A stretch of 64,000 nucleotides of DNA from Plasmodiophora brassicae (GCA_039704465.1 JASFAU010000005.1:744001-808000), one strand, 5' to 3'. Shown: positions 25,401 through 32,196, counted from the stretch's first letter. The notes: generated by a model from the letters alone, not told the origin. A program made the numbers and translations.

Positions 25401-27289
25401 TGCAGCCCGTCATCCTGATGCTGACGCCCGGGGCGGACCCGACCCTGGCCCTGGAGGACCTGGCCAAGCGCAAGCAGGTGTCCATCTTCAGCGTGTCGAT
25501 GGGCGAGGGCCAGGAGCCGCACGCCCGCAAGTGCATCGTCGACGGCATGCAGCAGGGCGGGTGGGCCCTGCTGCAGAACTGCCACCTGGGCCTCGGCTTC
25601 ATGGGCCAGCTGGTCACCATGCTGAAGAAGTTCCACGAGGAGTTGCAGGTGTCGCCCAAGTTCCGCCTGTGGATCACGTGCGAGCCGCACCTCGACTTCC
25701 CCATCTCGCTGCTGCAGATGTCCATCAAGGTGACGAACGAGCCGCCGCAGGGCATGAAGGCGGGCCTGCTGCGCTCGTACACGACCGTGATCGACGGCGA
25801 CCGCCTGGACCGGGTCGACTCGTCCAGGTGGCGCGACCTGGTCTTCGCCATCTGCTTCCTGCACTCGGCCGTCCAGGAGCGCCGCAAGTTCGGCCCGGTC
25901 GGCTGGAACATCCCGTACGAGTTCAACCAGTCGGACCTGGAGGCCAGCCTGACGTTCGTCGAGAAGCACATGTTCGGGGCCGCCCAGATCGACTGGACCA
26001 CCGTCCGCTACATGGTCTGCGAGGTCCAGTACGGCGGCCGCGTCACCGACAACTTCGACCGCATCCTGTTCAACTCGTACGGCAACGAGTGGCTGTCCGC
26101 CGCCTGCTTCGACGACGACTTTGCGTTCGCCGCCCCGGGCCACTTCGTGTACCGGGTGCCGCGCGTCGAGGGCGCCGACCACATGGTGCGCGCCATCCGC
26201 GATTACATCGACACGTTCCCGCAGGCGGACACGCCCGAGATCTTCGGCCTGCACAGCAACGCCGACCTGACGTTCGGCACCAAGCAGGGCGTCTACCTGA
26301 TCGCCACCATCCAGGAGACGCAGCCGAAGCTGTCGGGGGCGGCCGGCGCCGGCAAGTCCCGCGAGGAGATCGTCAAGGACAAGGCCGACGAGCTGCTCAA
26401 GCTCATGCCCGAGTCGTACAAGGACGACGACGTGCGGCGCAACATCACGAAGCGCCCGCAGAAGGAGCTGGAGCAGGTGCTGGGCGCCAAGGCGCTGCGG
26501 GCGCTGGGCGGCGCCGTCAACGGCTTCCAGATCCCGCTGAACGTGACGCTGTACCAGGAGATCCAGCGCCTGCAGATGACGATCACGCGCGTCCGCAACA
26601 CCCTGGTCGACGTGCAGCTGGCGATCAACGGCGAGATCATCCTGACGCCCAACCTGCAGGCCGCCCTGGACGCCATCTTTGACGAGAAGCCGCCCGCCTT
26701 CTGGTACCGGGCGCCGTCCGGCGAGCAGCTGGCCTGGACGGTGCCCGCCCTGGGCTCCTGGTTCAACGGGCTGATCGAGCGCGAGAAGCAGCTGACCGCC
26801 TGGCTGCGCAAGGGGCGCCCGTCGTCCTTCTGGCTGACCGGGTTCTTCAACCCGCAGGGCTTCCTGACGGCCATGCGCCAGGAGGTGACCCGGCGGCACA
26901 AGGACGAGCGCTGGGCCCTCGACGACGTCACGTTCCACACCGAGGTCACCGACATCGAGACCGTCAACCGGGTCAAGGCGCCGCCCGACGAGGGCGTCTA
27001 CATCCACGGCCTGTACATCGAGGGGGCCGCCTGGGACACCAAGGCCAAGGTCCTGACCGAGTCCAGACCCAAGGAGGTCGTCGTCCCCCTCCCCGTCCTG
27101 TACGTGACGGCGGTGACGACCGAGAAGAGCCGCGCGACGCTCAAGCCGGGCGCCTTCTACAGCTGCCCCTGCTACACGGTCCCGAAGCGCACCGACCAGA
27201 ACTTTGTCTTTGTCGTCAACCTGAAGACGAACCGGGACCCGAACCACTGGACCCTGCGGGGCGTCGCCCTGCTCTGCAGCAAGGAATGA
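13403..27289 (+). CDS. DNAH5: Axonemal outer-arm dynein heavy chain, gamma (DNAH5/DNAH8) type, intronless
   Basis: One uninterrupted frame of 4,628 codons encodes a full-length dynein motor that drives microtubule sliding in the flagellar axoneme. The order is complete: tail (to about residue 1400), linker, six AAA modules, stalk and C-terminal domain. Walker A motifs are GPAGTGKTE at 1915 (AAA1), GPAGGGKTT at 2207 (AAA2), GGAGTAKTS at 2534 (AAA3) and GVGGSGRQS at 2896 (AAA4). The coiled-coil stalk spans about 3135-3470, with the microtubule-binding tip around LGSPPDLIKRIMDCVLILL at 3253. The AAA1 text FNCSDQM and FNRIDLEVLSVVAQQI is axonemal; cytoplasmic dyneins have NCDEG and FNRLEE-type motifs there. 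The length and the ending (GVYIHGLYIEGAAWD, then HWTLRGVALLCSKE) fit the gamma heavy chain best; assignment to that subtype is from memory of the family. Having no intron in 13.9 kb is unlike every neighbour of comparable size. Third codon positions are almost all G or C, increasingly so toward the 3' end. Confidence 0.95.
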   Translation: MATARHKWIIGRVIEGLAVPEAAVEECLRTDGPVLEEFLTADVKDGAEARPVIFFYGTRPAPPAANAKPGDVPAAPGAVTVRLSSRPDGDSDRDRLADRCVYFVRTRDRPVALKVGSDETVLSGDVQADLLGQLEATLSQLCIPGLQQGMQGAASEGAWGMVRSDADRAAFLSAAAKFDDGLRRIISNMGSELNLQEVDEPVASIDATPSAYELAAKDPSNVAYCMQVLASWCKSIREYVDEPDKTDASQITSGPEVEIERWNRRMLTLTRIVEQLRKPHGQVVVGIVGAARKLQSSAAAAPAQGQGAGHGHGPAPPSTGHDAPSAERPGQGALPGSVLTILELLDEWRETDAALSDALNEAKDNVRFLENLRKFIEPLYTEPPAIISESLPAIMNSMKMIHTLSRHYSTVPRMTALFVRITNQLIAASKKEIYGGEDARRLWDKDPQVVVEKINGCLRLADEYQSQYRATKKKLLSMAKGKQFSFDEDVIFGRFERFGRRLEKLGDMFASIRQFSALADQKIDGMEAVHEKFTSLIQEFKAKGHDLLDYTNTAFERDFVEFTMNNSALENAIQEFIERSFSKIVSIEQSLQLLKQFRSILHREALQEELDHKYQMIFKSYGTQLHHAQELYEKYKQEPPIARDFPKISGNIHWSRQLLRRITNPMEKFKANPKVFHPKESRKIVKHYNKLARVLIEFETLWFKAWCESAEQAKLGLQSRLIVRHPDNGRLYVNFDRRVLMLMREAKNLRLMGFQIPPSASVVLLLQDKLKGYYNDVSHVLATYNRVVHLVSPVTGSLLKPHLLDLENKIRPGMTTMNWTSMSIESFLSHVKNGIARLEYLLCNINDIVENRIRHNLQTIGRILLVDIPSDLAMPVTEFVKRQRAHIAKCQRFLVQKNLEIERAVDDLIAAVLDYPLDAFVPRTSPRDINKVKQYYSGLMYHALLSCTRTSLTFLKRRSSEGSAAAAIFDVDLSLQVPDVRLSPSLDQVQEAICQTAREIINCSQKIVDWDYDVEGETRKGIPFYNRLTADKGVVVQLLLLTGAVEKTKASVGGHLERFSKYSWLWVKDPEQAYAEFIAKKNRVLDDFLVELHRFVEVEKEIDGLADFERMMSLNLRTENLKLQLKHECDRWKFQFSENLHQEVKGDLDKLTEKMKDFATRLSREVKDMSSLKFVMDTLAEIRQVESWIDMEFSSITERYNTLEKYLPFGVITKNEMDERSVLLGNWKATIHQAEQVLDKVNTLQGPFKEDLIVNIEQFKVDVKQFREEYDRSGPMVPNLTPSDAMMALNKFKREFENLARKYDLYNSGEKLFGLPEMQYEDLTRTRKELKLLVSLYSLWKTVLTTVDEYKMIPWSEVVASVDQMASNVEMFAAQCKKLNKEVKTWDAYKELSATIADFLAILPLLSELSKPSIRERHWKEISQITGKEFDLANFADMKLKTVLEANLLQFREDIEEVCDGADKQLGIEKKLKETDVLWGTMKFEFGPWKERGDVILAGSKVNAIIEQLEESQSALGQMLTMRHVKPFEEEASGWLKKLSDVNDVLESWIKVQLLWMSLEAVFTGGDIARQMPADTRVFLKVDKEWTSRLMAKAKELGNVVACCQNEYIKNILPSMFTDLESCQKALDGYLEAKRNKFPRFYFVSNPALLVILSQGSDKDAVQSCFAKVFDSIDRVEFSGNNIVAIKSLASGYGVQDVERIPLTTIVPAQGNIEDWLGQLEEQMRHAMKHIVRKAAMELADFDLNDLERFVTESPGQVALLGIQLMWTTDVQQSLVQAARGNKTSVQNALRKQMQVLSQISAMTVGDIPTKMERTKIETLVTIQVHQRDEFQMINTLYKKKMIKSAADFQWQKQLRCTWVPEDDDCVISVADVNFNYCYEYLGCKERLVVTPLTDRCYISLTQALGMFFGGAPAGPAGTGKTETVKDLGRALGKYVVVFNCSDQMRYTDTAKLYKGLCQSGSWGCFDEFNRIDLEVLSVVAQQIMAILNAMRARLDRFQFPGESGEVTLDERCGFFITMNPGYAGRQELPENLKALFRGVAMMVPDREIIMKVKLASVGYTEFPILAQKFRVLYALCEEQLSKQRHYDFGLRNILSVLRTAGVNLRIEVNKGNSSDKASLEEMLLMRTLRDMNMSKLVADDVPLFISLLHDLFPNQPDPAKATYPDVENAMREAIAANKLVYHEPWVAKAIQLYETSLVRHGLMMVGPAGGGKTTAIKVLLEALSAVRDKHVLVTMNPKAIRAEEMFGENDRISGEWTHGIFSSIWFKYNDNTRNHHTWICCDGPVDAVWIENLNTVLDDNKLLTLANGDRIPMSDNVRMVFEVENLRNASPATVSRAGIIFVSAQDLGYEPFVRAWLSSRRADESAIVSKLFDRYIVEGDILSFLARSTTAVMAASDVQYVTNCFQLVEALLSSSVERQVVYNADQIERLFLYALVWSVGGLLEQDDRAKLNGFLAGVAPAGAMPDASNGLTLYDYVVDAKTLEWRPWQAPQWAYPRDNFTFSSILVPTVDSVRAEYLMSSLAHMNRSVLITGGAGTAKTSTVFQYTNTFVPDKMVLKKITFSSATTARMFQDSIEADIEKRQGKTYSPPGGRMMTVFLDDLSMPEVNTWGDQPTLEIVRQLMATGGIYFLDKDKRGDRKIIENLLYVAAMSHPGGGRNDIPSRLKRHFFMFNMTPPSRVTIDNIYGSMCRGRFETVPALLAIVPTLTDATIRLWLRVKAKMLPTPSKFHYLFNMRDLSRIFQGILFAPVDVLGGTTARLIGLWRHECARVLQDKLVSIADQHWFRSCLDEITGDAFGADEVRQQQTSSLLFVDFLRPDVVDPETDEVVELAPKVYEAAPSFAAVKERIQAFLTKYNETPGNKVMDLVLFEDAVNHLMRISRIIGMPRGSALLVGVGGSGRQSLARLAAYIARHRPFQIELTRTYKTDNLKEDIKKLMELTGKQGVGVTFLFTDSDVIYEDFLEYINAVLATGEISGLFPKDERDLMCAELRAIAKKQMRNFDDTPANLYKFFIDRIRDNLHVVLCFSPASDKFAERARRFPALISGCTIDWFLRWPQEALVSVSEKFLSDPAFELNCTPDVAKALPVHIGAVHDIVVEACAEYFRKYRRHVYVTPKSYLSFIKNFMTLYSAKLAEICDKERRVGTGLKKLGEAAEDVEKMKTVLAKQKIDLLEAERNTTAMLAKLEIGAKEANDKKQKASAIEKTCQETAANIESERAVANSELQAALPFLRDAEEAAKSINKQDIAFITKLGSPPDLIKRIMDCVLILLMGGLDPVKPFEIKTGKTMTQFIAPSYDSFAKKLMANTNFLPSLELFSALQKDNINEETMELLEPYLAIEDFSPENAKKVSGAAEGLCKWVKAMFSYHNASLIVAPKLEQLKVKEAELSEANAKLRKAMEASAGAQAEVDALQADFSRTMAEKTKIEQTAQATKNKMTAANSLINGLSGERIRWTEDSQRFAEVKKRLVGDCALACAFVSYCGPFNNEFRKRLGYEYFTKDCTERNIPLTRQLEVTKFLVSDATVAEWNSQGLPKDDLSIQNGILVTQASRWPLLVDPQGQALAWLRRREAANMPPKGTTTLTDGKLRDLLEFCMGEGRALLIEGVEEELDPMLDPVLERNLTKKGRSFFIKLGDKVVSFSLDFRLYFITKLSNPHFSPELSAKTTVIDFAVTQSGLEDQLLSRVINEEQRSLEEQRQKLIEEVNMNTISLLNLDKLLLERLTNSEGNLLDDTSLIEVLADTKTKAQEVKEKIASSVDTEKMINKKREQYRPVATRGSVIYFVIVDMSSVNSMYQTSLSQFLTWFDYSIQESPKANLAAKRVENIIDFLTYHVYVNINRGLFVVDKLVFKLMVTLKICTTAGVIDSAQVAYFLRGSTGLKGAPRKPNEWLQSTSWQALVSLAENVDFFSDLLSSIQADDRLWKQLYDQEAPEQCPIPHYEERLASNRTGPFLRLMLLRAFRDDRTTMAANLFIRDVMGERYAVPVTQTFEDIWAVSDHLQPVILMLTPGADPTLALEDLAKRKQVSIFSVSMGEGQEPHARKCIVDGMQQGGWALLQNCHLGLGFMGQLVTMLKKFHEELQVSPKFRLWITCEPHLDFPISLLQMSIKVTNEPPQGMKAGLLRSYTTVIDGDRLDRVDSSRWRDLVFAICFLHSAVQERRKFGPVGWNIPYEFNQSDLEASLTFVEKHMFGAAQIDWTTVRYMVCEVQYGGRVTDNFDRILFNSYGNEWLSAACFDDDFAFAAPGHFVYRVPRVEGADHMVRAIRDYIDTFPQADTPEIFGLHSNADLTFGTKQGVYLIATIQETQPKLSGAAGAGKSREEIVKDKADELLKLMPESYKDDDVRRNITKRPQKELEQVLGAKALRALGGAVNGFQIPLNVTLYQEIQRLQMTITRVRNTLVDVQLAINGEIILTPNLQAALDAIFDEKPPAFWYRAPSGEQLAWTVPALGSWFNGLIEREKQLTAWLRKGRPSSFWLTGFFNPQGFLTAMRQEVTRRHKDERWALDDVTFHTEVTDIETVNRVKAPPDEGVYIHGLYIEGAAWDTKAKVLTESRPKEVVVPLPVLYVTAVTTEKSRATLKPGAFYSCPCYTVPKRTDQNFVFVVNLKTNRDPNHWTLRGVALLCSKE

Positions 27290-27366
27290 GGCTCTCTCGG
27301 GTCCCGCCAGTAAATACATCCACCCCTCGTGTGTTCCTCCTGTATCGTTCGAGTTGCCTGGCTGCG

Positions 27367-28397
27367 TTAGACGCTCTCGTACGGGTCCGCATCGGCCCAC
27401 GGGTCCTCGTGGCCCAGGCGGATGTGCCGGTGGACCGGCGCATCCAGAGGCAGGCGCTCGGCGTCCAGCTGGGGCACGGCGCCGCTGATGACGTCGCAGA
27501 GCAGACCGTACACGAACTCGTAGCCGGCCGGAGACAAATGTAGGCCTGCCGTCCAGTCATTCGCCAATGCACCCCAGGACCGACGAGTGTACATACCGTC
27601 GGACAGGAACGCGGTCCAGTTGGGCGCGGCCAGCATGGCTTGAAAGACGTCGATCACGGGGACGTTGCAGAGCCGGCCGACCTCCAGGCACGCGTCCACA
27701 TAGGGACGAACGCCGTCCAACGACCGCGTTCCCGCGCTGTATCCCTTGCGGATGCAATCGGCATCGTACGCGGCGTTGTCGATCGGCGGTGGCGTCAGCA
27801 GGACCAGGAAATCGCCACGACCCGTTCGCCGCCTGCCAGGCAGTATTAGTTATCGGCAGGGCGCGTGGGCGGGCGCAGGAGGTACCTATCCGCAATGAGG
27901 TCAACGAGATCGACCAGGTTGCCCCTGTACTCGTCGACAGGGACGTGCTGCGGTTCGGAGGGCAGGACGGCGTCGTTGGCGCCCAGCCACAATGTGAACA
28001 GGGTTGGGTGGTGCGCGAACGCCCACGACCCCGCCGCCTTGTGCCGCTCGATCAGGACCTTCATGTGCCGGCTGTTGTACCCGCTATAGCCGCGGTTGAT
28101 GACATCTGCAGCAGTCGTCAGATCGGGGGACGCTCTGTGTGTGTGTGTGTGTGTGTGGGCAAGGCATGGACCCGCTTTGCGTCTGTATCGGTCGGCGAGC
28201 AGGCAGTGGATGCCGCCGGGGCGCGTCCCTTGCTGGGTGATCGAATCGCCGACCAGGACGATCTGCGCGCGCCCGCTGGCGAACCCGGGCGCGTCCGTGC
28301 GCCGGGGCGGCGTCGCCATCATCGCCAGCAGGACGGCCAGCAGCGGCGGCAGGAATAGACGCCAACGATCGACGACACGACGGCGCAATGACGACAT
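27367..28397 (-). CDS. SGNH/GDSL esterase, isoamyl-acetate-hydrolase-like, membrane-anchored or secreted
   Basis: Exons 28397-28172, 28105-27886 and 27832-27367 (introns 66 and 53 nt) encode 303 residues. An N-terminal hydrophobic segment after basic residues (RWRLFLPPLLAVLLAMM) is a signal peptide or signal anchor. Block I reads VLVGDSITQQG with nucleophile Ser52; block II is INRGYSGYNSR; block III is WLGANDA. The last block, normally DGLHLSP, reads TAGLHLSP: His247 is kept, but the triad Asp three residues before it is Ala244. Asp241 is close and might substitute. Family members hydrolyse short-chain esters or lipids. The first intron contains a (CA)n tract on the coding strand. The stop lies 78 bp from that of the dynein gene, so the two converge. 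Confidence 0.85.
28136..28157. repeat. (TG)n microsatellite inside an intron of the esterase gene
   Basis: About eleven TG units lie within the 66-nt first intron (28171-28106) and make up a third of it. Length changes here would alter intron size. Confidence 0.9.
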
Positions 28398-29314
28398 GGC
28401 CCCTGGGTCCGGGCGCTTCGCGGGACGCCAAGACGTAATCGCTGGGCCCTCGACCATCACTGATTTTCGCACGTGACGTCCACGACGTCGAACAGCCCCA
28501 GCAACGCCGGTCAGCGGGAACACGATGCCTTCCTGGGTCCTTATTGTCCACCGCGATGCTATTCAGGATTCAGGCAGGCACGGGGGCAGGCAGAGCGACG
28601 CTTAGGGACCACTCCCATGGGCATGGAGCCAGCGCAAGCCCCCTGACGACTTGCGGCCAACGTCCGGCAAACATTCGTCCTGGGAACGCGGCAACGCAAG
28701 TCGAGAGATGCACTCGTCGGTAAACAATCGGACGCGAGGCGATCGTTGTCCCCGTTGGGGCGCGCCTCCGGTCCGCTGCCTGGCACCCAGGGTCAGCGAG
28801 CTGCGTGAAACCACGTCGAAGATCCCTGGTACAGACGGTCATGGCGCGCAAGCAGAACGCAATGATGGGCGCGGCCGTTCAAGCAGTTCCATACGCGGGT
28901 AGTCGGCGCGCGCGGGCCCGCTTGGACGAGTCGGCATTCGTGCAGGCGCGCGCATATTGAACTGATTACAACTACATAGCATTGCCGTTGTCTTCGTTTA
29001 GTTTAGTTTATGTGTGTTTCGCGCTTTCTAGGGAGGCGCCTCGGCGTTGTCTTCGTTGCTCTTCACAAACTCGCTGCTACCGATGTTTGTGCAACCGATT
29101 GTCGTTTGGATGGGGGTCGGACCCCGGAGGGGCTGCCTACGTATCGCTTGCGCGAATCAGACCCGTCGTAGTTCAAACTCGAAGTTAGGCGTTGATGTTA
29201 GGCCTGTGGAAATAGCCCCGAGTCCGGCGTTTCCAAGAACAATGAATACGGCTGAAGCCAGATTGTTAACAGCCGGCCGTCGACGGCAATTACGGAGCCA
29301 TGCGCCCGTTAGGT
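28398..29314. other. Intergenic region, no gene seen
   Basis: Both strands have open stretches but no conserved motif. Around 28985-29045 there is a T-rich segment with GTTTAGTTTAGTTTATG, much poorer in GC than the surroundings. No RNA gene is recognised. Confidence 0.4.
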
Positions 29315-29548
29315 AAACTGGCGACAGATGAGGAAAACTCGCACACAAAGCTCCTGGAACATGGGAGCAAAGTTTAAGGCCGAGGCGGTAAACGCCGACC
29401 GGCAGAGTGCAGGTACAGGCCAGGTTCAAGTGAACTGGCGAGACATGCGGACAACTCGAAGAGGAAGCTCCTGAAACCAGGGAGGAGCAAGGGTTAAGGT
29501 CGAGGCGGTAAACGCTGACCAGCAAAGAGCAGGTACAGGCCCGGTTCA
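29315..29548. repeat. Two diverged tandem copies of a 117-bp repeat
   Basis: Copy 1 begins at 29315 (AACTGGCGACAGATGAGG) and copy 2 at 29432 (AACTGGCGAGACATGCGG). Both contain GAAGCTCCTG- or AAAGCTCCTG-type sequence, GAGGCGGTAAACGC and AGGTACAGGCC, and end in GGTTCAAGTGAA. The period is a multiple of three, and on the minus strand both copies stay open as a 39-residue peptide repeat rich in Cys, Val and Leu within a frame from 29624 to 29157. I do not regard that frame as a proven gene. Confidence 0.75.
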
Positions 29549-30714
29549 AGTGAACGTGTGACCCATCGATTACGAAGCCCAGACTCAAGCTCCACGATGG
29601 AGAACGCAGGATACCCATCGGCAACTAACGTGGCAAACGCATCGTCCGGAGTTCCAGCGCCGGTGGTCCTATTCAACGAGCTTGATCCAGGTTGGCCTTG
29701 ACAACGACTTCGCCGGAGCGACGGCAGCAGGAACGGTATGTAGGCAGAACGGAGAGTGTGGCATCATCCAGCACGCTTGAGCCGGCGTGCCTATGCGACC
29801 AGTGAGAATCGGCTCAGATTCCAGTCTGCGAATTGCATACGCGATATGGGCACCCGCAGGGCCTGCCTCGACAACGCCTCCAACGTAGTGACGACAGCAC
29901 GAACGTAGCCGTTACGTCGACAGGACCGAGCAGTCTGAGAGAATATCGTCAGCGTATTCGGCAACAAACGACACATACCAGATTGGCTTGCATGTCGCGA
30001 GTCCCTGTGAACGTAGCCCACTAAGTAGGCCGTCAGATCCTATCACATCTCGGCGCCTGTACGAACCTCGATGCGGCATGCCATCGCGTTACGCGATTAC
30101 ACTCCATTCGTTAACGCGTTCACAGCACTGGACCTGCTTGTCGCGCGGACGCGGCGTCCCTGCGTCGACACCTGTACACAGCCGACTGGAGTGAGTACAA
30201 CTGCCAATGAGCTGTGCACCTGAGCCTGTCGATCTGCAGCACGATGAAGACATGACGAAAGGGAACACCGATGTGCCAATGTGGGCACCCTGTTCACGGA
30301 CGCTGCTCAGCAGGTGATGACGTAAGCGGGAGCAACCTTGGCACTTGATCCAACTTAGTCTTGCAGAACATATTATTGCATGTCGAGCCATGACGCCTGC
30401 CAGCCTCAACGCATTGAAACCAGCTCGAACAGTGCTGGCCATGAATAAGCATTACTTGCGGCGGGCAATCTCAGCGACGCAGCATTCGCTCATCAGCGTT
30501 GGTGTACACGAGACCTGTCCGCGTGGATCGCATTGTGCTGCGAGTCGCGCCCGACGTACCTGACCGGAGCAATCGTGTGCCCTATAGGAAACCATCATCG
30601 TTGACAGAAATGAACAATGATGCACGAACCTCCTCCATGTTTGATCCGGTGACGGGGGCCGCATCACATGCGGGCATTCGAAGGCGCCCCTAGGCGAAGC
30701 ATAGCCCACATGCC
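29549..30714. other. Intergenic region between two repeat families
   Basis: Scattered short frames and low-level similarity (CGACAACG and GACGACAGCA motifs near 29700 and 29870-29910) suggest old, decayed duplications. I see no gene I can support. Confidence 0.35.
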
Positions 30715-31150
30715 GAGCGGCTGTTGCCCACGTCAGCTCGTAACGTACCAGTTGCGCGTGCGCGACGCCACTTCGCTTGCGGTTCGCCCTCGAAGTTCCG
30801 GATGAATCCGATGAAGGGCATCGGGAAGGATGCACATCTGACCTGCCGGTATGGTACCTGAAGGTATCTGAGGGACATCACACGGTCAGTGGAGGCGACA
30901 AGCGCTGCCAATGCCAAACGGCTGTTGCAAATGCGTGTTAGGTTGAGCCGATGCATCCTGAGGGTTCTCGGGCAAACGTACCAGTGGCGCGTGAGCGACG
31001 TCACCTTTGACTGCGGTTCTGGCGTTCCGGAGAAAACTCGAATGAAGGGCATCGCTCGGGAAGGATGCAGATAGGCCCTGCCTGTATATGGTACCTGAGG
31101 GACATCACACGGTCAGTGGAGGCGACGAGCGCTGTCGATGTGATCAGCGT
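30715..31150. repeat. Two diverged direct copies of a ~233-bp repeat
   Basis: The motif AACGTACCAG occurs at 30742 and 30975, followed in both copies by GCGCGTG, GATGAAGGGCATCG or GAATGAAGGGCATCG, GGGAAGGATGCA and the perfectly shared block TGAGGGACATCACACGGTCA with GTGGAGGCGAC after it. Copies differ by several small indels. No frame is conserved between them, so the repeat is probably noncoding. Confidence 0.75.
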
Positions 31151-31425
31151 CGCCTGAGGCCGGCACTGAGCCCCCCGAGTCACCAGGAAGAATGTGGCAA
31201 TGCCGGCACTTGCACGTAAACAATAAACGAAATTCATCAAACGGTGCTGTTTCTGGGGTTAACTTGTTTTCCGGTTTTTGTGGGGTTATGTGTGGGGCTT
31301 TCGCGAAACAGAACTAAACGTGAAACCGATCAAACGAACTCATCGAGAACCGACCACAAATTCAAAGTAACCGTGAAAGACAAATCAAGCAGTGAACGTT
31401 CCAGCAGTGCAAACAACGAAACCAA
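31151..31425. other. A-rich segment 3' of the pentapeptide-repeat gene
   Basis: The segment 31320-31430 is rich in A and C on the plus strand and clearly lower in GC than the flanks. It may be the 3' untranslated region of the leftward gene. Nothing else is seen. Confidence 0.35.
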
Positions 31426-32196
31426 TCACCCATACAACTTTTGGATGGCGTCCTCGTAGGCGGCGAACCACTCCAGCTCCTCCCGCTCTTGGTGCTGCCG
31501 CCTCTGGAGAGCCGCCTGCTCCAGGCGCGTGTGCACTTCGCGCTCGTAGATGGCGATCCGCGCCCGGCGGCACTTCGTGCAGACGCAGCGGCGGCGTTGC
31601 TGGCGCGCCTGTTCAGCCTGTTGTTGCTGGCGGGCCTGCTCAGCCTGTTGTTGCTGGCGCGCCTGCTCAGCTTGTTGTTGCCGGCGGCGGCGGTCTTCTT
31701 TCGAAGACTTCGCGCTGGGCGCGGGTAGTCGGCGTTGTGCCGGCACGGTCACCTTTGGGACGGCCACCTTCGGCACCGGAACCTTCGGGCGGGCCACTTT
31801 CGGAACCGGAACCTTCGAGCGGGCGACTTTCGGCACCGGAACCTTCGAGCGGACCACCTTCGGGAAAGCCACCTTCGGGACGGCCACCTTCGGGACGGCC
31901 ACCTTCGGGACGGCCACCTTCGGGACGGCCACCTTTGTCGCGACGGCCACTTTCGGGACGGCCACCCTCGGGACGACCACCTTCGGGACGGCCGCCTTCG
32001 GGACGGTCACCTTTGGCACCGGCGTCTTCGCGACGGCCACCTTCGGGACGGCCACCTTCGGGACGGCCACCTTCGGGACGGCCACCTTCGGGACGGCCAC
32101 CTTTGGCATCGGCACCTTCGCAACAGCCACCTTCGGGGCCGCCAACTTCGGGACCCGGACGCGCGGGCGAGCGACAACGCGTTCGCCGATGGTCAT
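31426..32196 (-). CDS. VPKVA pentapeptide-repeat protein with glutamine-rich coiled coil and CxC-xx-C motif
   Basis: The single exon encodes 256 residues. Residues 14-150 are about 27 copies of a Val-Pro-Lys-Val-Ala unit with variants (VPKVT, VPKAA, RSKVP), encoded by a 15-bp minisatellite. A basic stretch and three 8-residue QQQAEQAR units (24-bp repeats) follow, predicted to form a coiled coil. Then come Cys204, Cys206 and Cys209 in CVCTKC and a charged amphipathic helix ending FAAYEDAIQKLYG. There is no signal peptide. Because a 15-bp repeat without stops keeps several frames open, frame choice matters: this frame was selected because only it continues into a non-repetitive, protein-like C-terminus and starts at an ATG. 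I recognise no family. A structural or nucleic-acid-binding role (Lys every five residues) is conceivable but unproven. Confidence 0.6.
   Translation of the reverse strand: MTIGERVVARPRVRVPKLAAPKVAVAKVPMPKVAVPKVAVPKVAVPKVAVPKVAVAKTPVPKVTVPKAAVPKVVVPRVAVPKVAVATKVAVPKVAVPKVAVPKVAVPKVAFPKVVRSKVPVPKVARSKVPVPKVARPKVPVPKVAVPKVTVPAQRRLPAPSAKSSKEDRRRRQQQAEQARQQQQAEQARQQQQAEQARQQRRRCVCTKCRRARIAIYEREVHTRLEQAALQRRQHQEREELEWFAAYEDAIQKLYG
31744..32150. repeat. 15-bp minisatellite (ACCTTCGGGACGGCC-type unit)
   Basis: Units match the consensus in long runs, with perfect tracts at about 31874-31935 and 32037-32105. Interspersed variants show where units have mutated. It encodes the Val-Pro-Lys-Val-Ala repeats of the leftward gene. 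Confidence 0.9.

Noticed and set aside
13403..27289. Interpretation as cytoplasmic dynein 1 heavy chain
   Set aside because: The length is similar, but the AAA1 motifs (FNCSDQM and FNRIDLEVLSVVAQQI), the AAA3 GTAKT loop and the C-terminal end are those of axonemal outer-arm dyneins.
24449..27400. Minus-strand frame of about 980 codons overlapping the dynein 3' end
   Set aside because: Again an antisense shadow with compositional repeats and no conserved motifs.
31744..32150. Possible CRISPR-like array
   Set aside because: The repeats are directly contiguous 15-bp units without spacers, in a eukaryotic gene.
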